From positions 1 through 64,000 of the forward strand of contig JADNRY010000114.1 of NCBI GenBank assembly GCA_015501585.1: a DNA stretch of 64,000 nucleotides. The letters run 5' to 3'. The notes beneath the pieces are model-generated. The model searched no databases. It was not told the origin of the DNA and saw only the letters and a list, made by a program, of their open reading frames with translations. Origin of the DNA: Rhodocollybia butyracea (taxonomy: Eukaryota > Basidiomycota > Agaricomycetes > Agaricales > Omphalotaceae). Numbering within the stretch: the first letter of the stretch is position 1; the number at the start of each line of letters is the position of its first letter. Of this stretch, positions 45,345 through 55,262 are shown in pieces. Position numbers and translations under genes: made by a program.

Positions 45345-47215
45345 ATGCCAGATGCTACGAACAAGTAATTTTATTTCCTGCTATCGACTTCTGTCTGGTA
45401 ATCTCTAACCACTCCGTTATTAGACCTCAAGAAGTTTCTATAGCTTCTTTGGCGAACCCAATAAGCCTCAATATCCTTGCCCACCAATCTGAATGTCAAA
45501 CCCGACTTTGTAGGGACCAGTGCCCTGATTCAAAAACCGATGGAGAAGGCATTGAGACATATTGGCTCGCCGTGAATAGTGAAAAACTGTGAGTTTTTGA
45601 CTTCGGTATCTGCACAATTTGGACTAATTGTTTCTAAAGTTTGAGCAACGCTGTTGTGGTCACTGACAAGCGGGAGTCGCGCTAACGACTTAGAGCTGTT
45701 TGGAAATGGCCCATACTATTGCCTTGGTGTCGCAGATTTGAGCCTCATTACATCTTGTCAAGCTTGCTGTCAATATACTGAAGATGTTGTTATTAACAAG
45801 GGTGAAAATATTTTGTTGAATCTTAAAAAGCTTTATTATCTCTGCAGGCACCATAACTTTTCATTCTCGACGTTCAACCATGCAAGCTTACAGTGTTTGC
45901 AATTACATTACTGATGTCCTCAAATTTCCCGCTCTCTACACAGTCAGCGTAAGTTCTTGTTCATCATACATTTCAGACGTTAATGATTGGTTCCAGACCT
46001 CCAGGGAAGATGGAAGGATACGGGCATTTGAGCAGGTTTTGCGCACCATGCCCGCTTGGGGATCTCCAGCATCCGTGCGGTTAGCTATTACACCTGAAGT
46101 GAGTTTTTATGCCATACAGCAATATGTCGAGTCTGAAACTTGAACGTTTAGCTTTACGGGCATGCAGTATGGCCCGAACATATCCACGGGGACAGCTATG
46201 ATCACGACATTCGTACTCGTCTCCTTGAGCATATGCTGCCAAGCTATGCAGCTGCCTTACAGGCGGAAGAAAAACCCAGATTTGCCGAGACGGCAGTGTT
46301 ATTCTGGCTCTCTCGTTACCCGGAGGATATAACGCCTGGGTGGAAGGAACTGTGTAATCAAACACGGCGTACTGATACACTCGTTTACCCGGAAGATGTC
46401 AAGGAGGTGCCAATGGACTGGGACTGGGTCGATGGAAAAGATCTGCGGTACTCAGAGGAGCAAGTAATATGTCGAGATAAAGTTATAAAATCGACACTGA
46501 AGGTGTTTCATCAGGTATGCCATTAGCCTCTAGCTCTCTGACAAAGTTTAACGATACATTATAGTCAAACCTTCTTCGTCTCCGCCTTACGCATGATCTA
46601 CTTGGAAGCCCAGTCGTGGATATGTACAAGGCTCAGCTCTCCGAGGTATGATTTCGCTACACATTGTCATTGACTTACTAAATGTTACTACAGAAGATTA
46701 TAACACTTCTTTCGGCAGGGTACGCTCTCCAAAGAACTCATATCCGCAAAATGCCAACCTCAACTGCTTGGCGATCTGAGCTAGTCCGAGCTCTCTGCTT
46801 ATTTGATATCCACCACTTTCTACTGCAAGATGTTTTGTGGACTTTTGCTCCGGTTCCAAAGTACATCACTTACGCCTCTAAAGCCGAAACGGATCGCGAC
46901 CGGGTCTTCTACTGGCAATATCCGAAGGCAGTAGGTACGCCCGGATTCAATCCTCGAGTTATACAAGGTATGCGTGCTAGAGAGGCGATTGAGTACAAGG
47001 AAACCCCGATTCCAAAGCCAACGGCTCCTTTGACCAATGCTGATGCTAGAGTGAAGCGAGTCCGCGGTACTGACAGTGCGCCTACAGGCGTAAAGCGATT
47101 GCGTAGCGGCAAAGGAACGTCTGTATCTGTAGTAAAATGTGGTCGACTTTCATTGGCCTCTGAAGACCGCAGAATCACTCGGTCTTTAGCCAAAAAACTC
47201 TCCAGTAAATCATAG
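45345..47215 (+). CDS. Uncharacterised eight-exon gene
   Basis: Exons 45345-45364, 45424-45588, 45640-45801, 45848-45948, 45997-46098, 46152-46514, 46565-46645 and 46694-47215 are joined by GT-AG introns of 46-59 bp with consistent phase. One frame break lies in exon 3 near 45675 (VVVTDKRE to RANDLELFGNGPYYCLG). The roughly 500-residue product starts MPDATNKPQEVSIASLANP. It has Cys-rich parts (CQTRLCRDQC, CQACCQ), a conserved-looking middle (TMPAWGSPASVRLAITPELY, GHAVWPEHIHGDS, ETAVLFWLSRYPEDITPGW), then TYASKAETDRDRVFYWQYPK and a basic Ser/Arg tail. No catalytic motif or signal peptide was seen. The clean splicing suggests a recently functional gene. The family is unknown to me. Confidence 0.65.
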
Positions 47216-47437
47216 CTGTTTGTCGCTTTTTTTGTACATTATTTAGACTGTTCAGTTACTTACATTTCTTGGTACTGGTTATAACTATCTCAATATATAC
47301 ACCTTCGTTGAAAGACAGAGTCCAGTGCCGGGAAGTACTTGCGGGTAACGCAAGATTACATACTTGTCAAATATACTCACTGCATGCTTGTAACTATGGT
47401 TATATTTGCCCAGTAGTTATTTGCTTCCTACTATAAT
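47216..47437. other. Short intergenic region before the KDZ gene
   Basis: Only 222 bp separate the two genes, which point the same way. No TATA box or terminator could be assigned. Confidence 0.4.
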
Positions 47438-50400
47438 ATGGTCAAACGAAAGTGTCCTCCACCGGCAGGCTCATTCATTATTAGTGTTGGCGATGACAAC
47501 GTCCACAAATCTGTCGTTGACAATCATCGCCATCTCCATTTCTCAGCTGCAGGACCACGGGTAACTCAGTATATGCCACTCCAACAAACTACCACCCATC
47601 ATGTTCATCCAGTGCCATCTCGCTTGGCTGAAGACGCTACAAGACAAGGCAACAACGAGTACATAGCAGATGAAACATTGTATGGCTTGGAATCCTTTGT
47701 GACTTACGCTTTCGACCAATCGGAGGACAACAATGAAGAAGTCGTAAATTTGGAGGCTTGGGAAGATCCCGGGCATCAGGAAAAGCCGTTTTTGCCTAGG
47801 TGACCCCAGAGTGGCCTAAAGCAAACTAGGTGACCTATGAATCCTATGGCATCCTAGGAATTTGGGCTCGTCCCTTGCCAGTCAAGGCTCTTGAGGATTC
47901 CCTAGGCAAAGCACCTGGGCAAACCTGGCAAACCAGGTTTGCCCAGGTGCTTTGCCTAGGGAATCCTCAAGAGCCTTGACTGGCAAGGGACGAGCCCAAA
48001 TTCCTAGGATGCCATAGGATTCATAGGTCACCTAGTTTGCTTTAGGCCACTCTGGGGTCACCTAGGCAAAAACGGCTTTTCCTGATGGGGTCTCACGCAA
48101 TGTATGCCTTTCTGCATACAGATTGAACGTTTCACTGACTTACCTAAAGGAGCTGGCACACTGGACAGTATTCAGAGATCTCTTTGTGCAACTTTGGCTC
48201 TGGCACGAAGGTCTCGGACACTGCGCCCAGCAGACGCACTGTCCCTGTGGCCGATCTTTTGACGGGCATGTCTTGCGACACCGATGTACTTGCTGCTATC
48301 TCTTCAATGAACTGTATTTCCAGGACTGCAATGTCTTTAATCATGCTAATATGCCATTTCATCAAATCGAAGTGAGTTGCTTATGATTCACTAAGAATTT
48401 CGCAATACTTATAGGTTGTTCTTATCAGATTTGGAATGGATTGTTCTATGAGCAAACTTCGTTGGCCAGTTTGGGTTTCCAGCTTCACTTAGGCAATCAC
48501 TCTGTCCGAAAACCCTGTTTAGTTTCGACTTCTGAATCTTTTGTCATCTTGGACACAACTGGAATACACTCTTTCCCTATCCGGATCTGTCATTGCCATA
48601 ACAGCCAACATATTCGCGAACAACTTCTCCGAGCGGGTCTGTGGCCGGCAACAGTATCCAACCCTTGAACTGTTGCGATGTTCAAACTACTATCCTTTTT
48701 TCAACTTCTGAGCTTCATGTCGAAGGTTTCGGCTGAAGAGCTGTATCATACGTTGGAGCGCCAAACGGACAATACAGGTACTTCAATACCGCCGGTGAGC
48801 ACTGAGCATTTATGTCCTTTGACTATACTCACTCATTTAGAAACAGATGAGACTTCGTGAATTCTGTAGGATGATTCGCGAATTTTGTTGTGTGAGAACC
48901 AACAAACGGTTTGGGTTTGGACATCACCCTGAAGGTGTGGATGCTGCGATCGCAGGGGACCTAGCCATGAAATGCCCAGCCTGCCCATACCCAGGAATCA
49001 ACCTACCGCCAGATTGGGAATCAACGTCAAAGGATAAACGGTGCGTCAGATTCATTGTCATTAGTCAAATATAAGTAATGATCTTTTGCTTTCGCAGTTG
49101 GGTATACAAACTATTTACGTTGATGGACGGAAACATGAAGGCGGTCCGACTCAATGCCTCCTCTGAAGCTCGGGATCCGGGTTTAAACGTTGGACGTGCT
49201 TTCTTTCTTAATCCAACTGCTCACCGTCAGCATGTTGAAGTTTTCGACAAACACTTCCCCAATCAGAAATCTACCTGCAATGATCACAAAGCTGTCAATA
49301 GTGGTACTACTGCGCGTGAGCAGAATTGTACCGTAACAGGTGTCTTCAGCGTCTTCTGCGCTCGTCATGATACCTTTAGACTGCAAGGAACTACGGATCT
49401 CAGAGTAGGTGAACGGTACGTTATAACCTTATCCATTGATATATTCAGTCCTCATGTTGTATGTTTTTCCACAGGCAGGTTGACGTCAACTTTGCGTACA
49501 TCAACACTCTTCGATACAAAGCGCCTACATGGCTTACGAGCACATATGATGTGTTTTGTCAACACTCGGTAAACTTCTTCAAACATATAGAAGCATATCC
49601 ACCGTCTCTCCAGCCCCCACAGAAGAAGCCCAATTTCCAGTTTCTTGTACCGAAATTCCATCTCAACGCTCACGCAGAAGCTTGCCGTGTGACTTTCTCG
49701 CTCAACTGGTCCCCCTTTGTCGGTCAGACTGACGGTGAATGTCCCGAGCGTTGCTGGTCTGAAACCAATGTCCTTGCAGGCAGTACAAAGAGGATGGGAC
49801 CTGGGTTAAGGTGGGACACAATGGACAATCATTTCGGGGATCACAATTGGCGGAAAGCCACATCAATGGGTAAGGAACCGTTTAGTACATCTTGTTTTTT
49901 TACTTACTTTCCTCCACTTTAGTGTCCTATCTTCTAGTTCGGGGAAATGAGGTTCTGAAAAAGCATTCTGGGGCTGTAATCACATTTGAAGGCATGAGCG
50001 AGGGAATCGCAGATTATACTGTAAAGGAGTGGCTCAAAATGGTCCTGGATTGGGAGGAAGACTCGACGAAACCTAACCCTTTTGTCGCTACTGTTTGGCG
50101 TATGTATTTCATTTCTTATGATAGTATGTCAACTTACATCTCTATCGCAGCACTAACTTATCACAAGGTACGCCTTGATCTTGCCAAGAAAGATGAGCAG
50201 CGCGCCAGGGATATGCCAAGACTGGTTGACATCGCAATCTCGCCATTACAGCTTATTGTACAAGGGCTGGAATTGGGGGAGCAACAGTAAGTAAGCTTAT
50301 GACTCCATTGTAAGATCAGAACTCATTGAAACCCGCAGACGTTGCTATAAGTGGGATTCGACTCACTTGGAATCACATGCAACACCGCTCCAACAGACTA

Positions 50401-50912
50401 AAATTCGAGAGTGGTCAGCAACTCTTCGCAGGCGAATTGATGCATGGTTTCAGGCCCAACATTTCCATATGCCAGCGGCGCGCATCCTTCGCAATCACAT
50501 CGTTTCATCAACAGCAGGCTCCGTCAGCGATATTCCCCTGTTACTACCATCGGCGGTCATGCGAGGAGGAGGACCCTGCTCGGTTGAGTTACTGGAGATT
50601 GAGTGGAAGCTACGGGCAAGTCAAGGGTTGGATGAGCTAGAAAATCTACGGAAGTATTTGCTTAGCAGGACAGCAATAATCAAACACAAGCTGAATTATG
50701 GCCATGGTCAGTATGATGGTCTACGCTCTGCCAAGGCAATAGAGACCGTAAACGCCAAGATCAATGCATGTGCTGCGCGCTATCGGTTGCACCGTATGGT
50801 ACTGATCCAAGCTGCACCGTTGCTGAGATTGAGTGGAACGGAGATGGTTTTCAAAGAGCTGGAGGATAAAGACATTCGTGGTATCGACCGTGATGCAATG
50901 GATGCCGAATAG
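47438..50912 (+). pseudogene. KDZ-family transposase (Kyakuja-Dileera-Zisupton)
   Basis: Readable exons: 47438-47773, 48088-48371, 48429-48794, 48841-49040, 49098-49415, 49475-49869, 49923-50099, 50151-50286 and 50339-50912. Introns are 46-62 bp. The protein shows the Cys-cluster region (HCPCG, CTCCYL, NMPFHQIE-IWNG), QLLSFMSKVSAEELYHTL, CPACPYPGINLPPDWE and the RNase H-fold core. In that core, D is in FTLMDGNMKA, C/H are in DVFCQHSVNFF and E is in GQTDGECPERCWSETN; these are the expected KDZ catalytic positions. It would cut and join transposon DNA in the nucleus. Two lesions are seen: the 314-bp palindrome, and an in-frame TGA at 48666-48668 (SNP-stop-TVAMF). The C-terminus stops at RGIDRDAMDAE and may lack a short tail. 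Confidence 0.88.
47774..48087. mobile_element. Perfect 155-bp-arm palindrome (fold-back element)
   Basis: 47774-47928 and 47933-48087 are exact reverse complements with a CAAA spacer. The outer ends are CATCAGGAAAAGCC. The arms are rich in CCTAGG and CCTGGGCAAA words, also found at 57800-58320. It interrupts the KDZ coding sequence between WEDPGH and PDGVSRN. Only AT could be a flanking duplication (..GC-AT-CAGG, CCTG-AT-GG..), so the superfamily is undetermined. Lack of any divergence between arms points to very recent formation, or to an assembly or amplification artefact. Confidence 0.85.
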
Positions 50913-51339
50913 TGCAAGGGATGACTGGTAGCCTGTAGGGTATAACGCGCCCTATGGGCAAAGTCATTAAGAACACTGGTGAACACGACAAATAGGATAC
51001 TATTGTGTGTACAACGGTGTAAAAGACTAACTAGACTCTTAAGTAATTGTACAATACTTATAGTAACGGATTTATTATATAATTAATAATAGATAGAATG
51101 ATAAGATAGACCGTTTGGTCTATCGGCAGCGTCTAGGATGACTGTATCGCCAGATACAGTCAGTGGTGATTATGGAGAGGCAGAGGCGTTACATAGGGGT
51201 TGAAGGGGATGGCTCTGGGCCCCAGAAAAGAGATTTGAAAATTTCAATCTGGTAGTACTGAGGTGGTAGTACCAGACCAGGACCCCTGGCACCTGGGCCT
51301 CGGTAGTACTGACCTTGTTATTACCAGACCTTGGTACTA
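50913..51339. other. No gene; local inverted repeats
   Basis: Contains GACTGTATC-GCCA-GATACAGTC near 51139-51160, and a series of GGTAGTAC/GTACTACC words at 51250-51370, including CTTGGTACTAC...GTAGTACCAAG around 51333. There is no coding capacity. Where a KDZ terminal repeat might lie could not be decided. Confidence 0.5.
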
Positions 51340-52106
51340 CTACCCGATCCGGTAGTACCAAGGTCGGTAAATGCCCGGCACAGCCTGCCCCAGGGGGTCA
51401 ATATTTGATGAAAAAGTTGGGACATTGAAAGGGGTGACTGAAGTGTGTCCGTCGGCCTCCGGATGGTAACCCAAAGTGTAGTGAAGTGTCATAGAGAGAG
51501 CTTCTCCAAAAGCTTGGAAGAACACAGACACAAATTCAGAACCTCGGTCCAAGGTAATGTGTGAAGGAACTCCGTGCTTAGAGAAAACATGCAAAATGAA
51601 CAACTCGGCGAGTTGCTCGGAGGTGATAGTATTGTAAGTAGGAATAAAAATGGTTTGCTTTGAAGCGCAATCCACAATAACCAAGATAGCAGGGTATGAA
51701 ATCCATAGAAATTGAATCCCAAGGTTGAGTCGGGACCAGGAGAGGTTTGAGTAGTCTGTACGGCCGATGTCGGCGAGCCTTATTTCAACCGCATACTGTG
51801 CAAGCAGAAACATAGTCCTGACAAAGGTCTGAATCTTGGGCCAAGTGTATTCGCATCAATAGCCTCTAGGATCCGGTTTTGACCAAAATGACCAGAGACA
51901 GGATGATCGTGAAAGTATTGTAAAACCTGAAGACACACATTGGAATGATTGGGAACGAATCTCCGATCATCTAATCGTAATAGACCATCAGAACCTAGTT
52001 TCCAGCGGGACTCGGTCAGAGCTTTTGCAAGCTCAAGACCTTGTACTGACTGAGGATTGAGCAAAAGGGAAGACCGAATGGACTGGTGAAGTGAGTTGAT
52101 GTCCAT
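51340..52106 (-). pseudogene. Gypsy-2 integrase, truncated
   Basis: The first part has the zinc-binding region (RRFVPNHSNVCLQVLQYFHD and HPVSGHFGQNRILEAI). The core follows in another frame: D in LVIVDCASKQTIFIPTYN and D in ITLDRGSEFVSVFFQ. It ends at LGYHPEADGHT, just before the residues that should carry the catalytic Glu (family pattern ADGQTERVNQ). The DDE triad is therefore incomplete. The sequence after that is unrelated. Confidence 0.88.
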
Positions 52107-52321
52107 AACTATGGAAGCTCAGAGAGCCGGTTCAAGGAAGGTAGCTCAGAGCAACATGGTCAATTGCCCATTAGTAAAGATGGGTCTGAAGTTGTGTGGG
52201 TTAACTTGCGCATAGCCGTTATTTCCCTCTTTTGGGTAGATGTCCCAACGTCTAGTGATGGAGTCCAGGCTTCTCACCAAGCTTTCCAGGTCGGAACCGA
52301 ATGATCATGTTCATACATGAC

Positions 52322-53054
52322 TCAATGTTGACGTAGCGACGCTACTGAAACCGCTATGACAAATTGCTATTTCACGGCTCCTTCGGCTCGTATGTCAGGC
52401 CATCAATCCAACATCAATCCGCCGAGCTGAGTGCTTGTGACAGCGAATTTATTCTGACCCTTCAAATTCTACAAGCTCAGCTTCAAAAAAATCTTTTTGT
52501 GGCTCTTCTCTCCAACCTTCCTTCTCCAACATATAATTCTTATCCAAAATGCATTATTTTATACCATCTTTGAACCGCTGTAATAATTAGAGCCAGATTA
52601 GAGCAGTTCATCGCAAGTTCATCCATCACCATTCACCGGCCAGAGGACAGTGGTCACACGTCACTTAGTCTTGATCAAATTTTCTTTTCATCAGTCACAG
52701 CCTCTCACAGGTCAAGCTTCACAGGTCACACCATAACGGTCAGTTCTGATTCTCTAAGAGTCAAGACAGCAGGCTAAAAGGGTGGAAAGTGAACAAATCC
52801 AGTAACTACTGTTATATTTGGCTAGTTTTACTTTTTTTTGTTTGTTCAAAGATCAATTACTTATTAGTTGCCTGTTTTTCCAAGGTTTTCCGAGAATGCC
52901 AAGAGAATGCATCTCCTGTAAAAGCGCTTGTAGCGCTTAACTTGACAACTTTGATGTGTTCTCGGCAGAACGATGGCTTGACATACAAGCCGAAGGAGCC
53001 GTGAACTAGCAATTTGTCATAGCGGTTTCAGTAGCATCGCTACGTCAACATTGA
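52322..53054. mobile_element. Miniature element with ~80-bp terminal inverted repeats
   Basis: A 733-bp segment bounded by TCAATGTTGACGTAGCG and its complement. The repeats continue with GCTACTGAAACCGCTATGAC and CGGCTCCTTCGG and differ at only a few positions. There is no transposase. No convincing target duplication was seen; long repeats of this kind occur in several DNA transposon superfamilies. Confidence 0.75.
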
Positions 53055-53062
53055 ACGGGGCT

Positions 53063-53420
53063 ATTGTATCTTGTTGAGCTATCTCCAAGCTACAATACAC
53101 ATTTATACATCTTGTTGAGCTAACTCCAAGTTGTATCCACTAACATTCACCTGTTGAGCTATCTCCTAGTGAATACTTCTTTAATTGCCACTTGTTGAGC
53201 TATCTCCGAGTTGCAACTTCCTATTACTTGTTGAGCTATCTCCAAGTATTAGACATCACACTCACTATTACTTGTTGAGCTATCTCCGAGTACTAGACAC
53301 CACACTCACTACTACTTGTTGAGCCATCTCCGAGTACTAGTTCTGATTCATATTACTGCTTGTTGAGCTATCTCCGAGGGTAATCATATTATTATTTGTC
53401 GAGCTATCTCCAAATAATAA
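53063..53420 (-). repeat. Hairpin-repeat array, copy B (nine units)
   Basis: Units at 53063-53096, 53105-53136, 53145-53174, 53185-53216, 53221-53252, 53265-53296, 53309-53340, 53352-53384 and 53389-53420. The core is CTTGTTGAGCTATCTCCRAG. The outer arms differ between units and are largely self-complementary: ATTGTAT/CTACAAT, ATACAT/TTGTAT, ATTCAC/GTGAAT, TTGCCA/TTGCAA, CTATTA/TATTAG, CTACTA/TACTAG, ATTACT/GGTAAT, and TTATTATTTG/CAAATAATAA (perfect). The internal GAG/CTC pair is kept in all. Loop variants are CTAA and CCAT. The first five units are the inverse of 36-225. Confidence 0.9.
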
Positions 53421-53555
53421 CTTCTGTGAGTTTCGTATTACAAACTAGTTACTAACTTTACTTGAGCCTAGTTGTTTGAGTATATATTTTTTGCCTAGTG
53501 ATTTCAACGAACGGAAAGGCTTGCTCTATAATCTCATTAATTTCTCTTATCATTT

Positions 53556-54424
53556 CTACTGCCGAGTTACGTACTGTGAAGGTTTGGACGAAACTATTGA
53601 TCGAGTCATAACAAAAAGGCCGTTTGCACAGAGCTGCCGAAGAACTTTGCAAACATTTTCCAAGTGCTGTTCTGGATTGTCAGAGTAGATGAGGATGTCA
53701 AGGTAAACTATAATGCATACATTGAGCATGTCCAAGAATATGTTGTTGATGAACATCTGAAAAGCCGCAGGAGCGTTAGTAAGACCAAAGGGCATAACTA
53801 ACCATTCATAGGAACCCCATTGGGCCCGAAAGGTAGTTTTCCATTTGTTGCCGTCAGCAATTCAGACAAGATGGTATTGGTGTAGATTTTAGCTTTTTTC
53901 TGAGCATCCAAAAGGTCCGAAATGAGAGGCAGCAGGTAGCAATTCTTCTTGGTAATCTTGTTCAATCCTCGGAAGTCCACACAAAGCCGAAGTTTACCGT
54001 CTTTCTTTGGTATGAAGAGGACCAGAGCACCGTGCGGAGAGGAAGAAGGTTGCTTATCCAAGAAATCACAAAGAGCCTGCTGCTCTGTCAGAGAGAGAGG
54101 GTAAAGGCGACTGAGTTCCACCAAATCAATTTTGAAGTCAAAAGAACAATGTTCGGGAAGAACTTCGGACGCGACTTCATCAAAAACGTCAGCGAAGTCA
54201 AGGTAGTCTGCAGGGATTGGGAGTGCCTCGGAAGAACCACTCCTGGCCAAAGGACCAGATGCTGCATAGTGTGCCGACACTTTGGGGTCAATAACCCAGA
54301 GAAGAGGGATAGTAGGTGGTTCCGATGAGGAAACCGGTGCTTTCGGTCCTAACGTGGATCTGAAGAGGAAAGACGTCTGAGCGGAAACAGAGTGCTCGGT
54401 GTTACGGAAAGTAATGGTTCTCAC
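53556..54424 (-). pseudogene. Gypsy-2 reverse transcriptase (palm), truncated
   Basis: 53798-54424 starts in the end of protease (TRTITFRN read across the insertion) and runs into the fingers: SSSPHGALVLFIPKKDGKLR, LCVDFRGLNKITKKN. 53556-53795, in another frame, has MPFGLTNAPAAFQMFIN and VYLDILIYSDNPEQHLENV. The catalytic YLDD has become YLDI by apparent loss of one codon. Homology ends at QLCANGLF near 53602; beyond that the sequence belongs to the inserted block. Confidence 0.88.
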
Positions 54425-54873
54425 TGCCAGTACATCAGTATATTACCTCCAAAAAAGGGATAGAAGTATAATATATTTTTCCCTTGAATTTTAACAAATT
54501 TTGCCCGAAATAGGGCGCTAAATATGCCATCAATTTCGTCTGATTTACTAGTAATTTTGCGCCATCAATTTCTTTCATATTTCTTTAGACAAAGAAAATC
54601 TATTTCAATGGCCACTCATATTTCTGAGGAAATATCAAAGAATGACAAAGTAAAAATATACCGAAAAATTACTGATAAATCGGCCGAAATCGATGGTATA
54701 TTTAGCGCCCTATTTCGGGCGAAATAACCGCCGAAAAAGTACTTATTTTCCCATGCCTATTTCCGGGGCAATATTCACTCTATTTCACTGGAAGAATTTG
54801 TTAAAATTCAGGGGAAAAATATATTATACTTCTATCCCTTTTTCGGAGGTAATATACTAAGGTACTGGCAGTG
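54422..54873. mobile_element. CACTG-type miniature element with 3-bp target duplication
   Basis: A 452-bp element with inverted ends CACTGCCAGTAC and long, closely similar repeats (about 80 bp, including GTATATTACCTCC, AGGGATAGAAGTATAATA and TTTTAACAAATT). Flanked by TCT at 54419-54421 and 54874-54876. CACTN ends and a 3-bp duplication point to the CACTA (EnSpm) superfamily. Taking it out restores the Gypsy reading DWVT-R-TITFRN exactly. The centre has palindromic GCCCTATTTCGGGC-like words. Confidence 0.88.
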
Positions 54874-55247
54874 TCTGGTGACCCAGTCAATCAACGGATT
54901 GTAGCGGGACAAGAAACTGTATCCTAAAAACAACTTTACAAGATGAGTCCCAGAGAAGTGACATAAAATGCCAGAGGTAGCAGCTTGCCGGACGGAAACC
55001 AAACTTCCAAAGTTGCAATTTTGGAAATTGGTTTTGGAGAAAGAGAACCATCGAAGAGTCGGAGATTGATCGGCAGTATCAAAGAGGTGGGAATAGAGTT
55101 TAAATTGACATAACGGAAATCAAGCAAACAATCAGTAGAACCCAAGTCTACGAGAGTAATAAACTTTAAATCGGAATCCTTGGGAAGAGGGAATTCAGTA
55201 GATAAAGAAATCGTAAGTGATTGTTCATAATCAGAAAGAGTGGACAC
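54874..55247 (-). pseudogene. Gypsy-2 aspartic protease region
   Basis: The ORF 54936-55247 contains ITLVDLGSTDCLLDFRYVNL, where VDLGST replaces the usual VDSGST, so the catalytic DSG is altered. RLFDGSLSPKPI and FPSGKLLPLAFYVTSL follow. Two small frame slips follow, after which LGYSFLSRYNPLIDWVT is readable up to the CACTG-type insertion. These features are standard for the Gypsy clade of mushroom genomes. Confidence 0.85.
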
Positions 55248-55262
55248 ATTGAGATAAACTTC

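Noticed and set aside
40415..50912. TET/JBP dioxygenase as KDZ cargo
   Set aside because: Such genes accompany some basidiomycete KDZ elements, but no HxD...H dioxygenase pattern could be read in the four neighbouring genes.
40415..50912. Terminal inverted repeats bounding the gene cluster and KDZ gene
   Set aside because: Comparing 39.8-40.4 kb with 50.9-51.3 kb by eye gave no convincing inverted match.
53063..53420. CRISPR-like array (constant repeat, variable spacers)
   Set aside because: The variable parts are 6-10-nt arms that pair across each repeat, not independent spacers of constant length; the surroundings are fungal and there are no cas genes.
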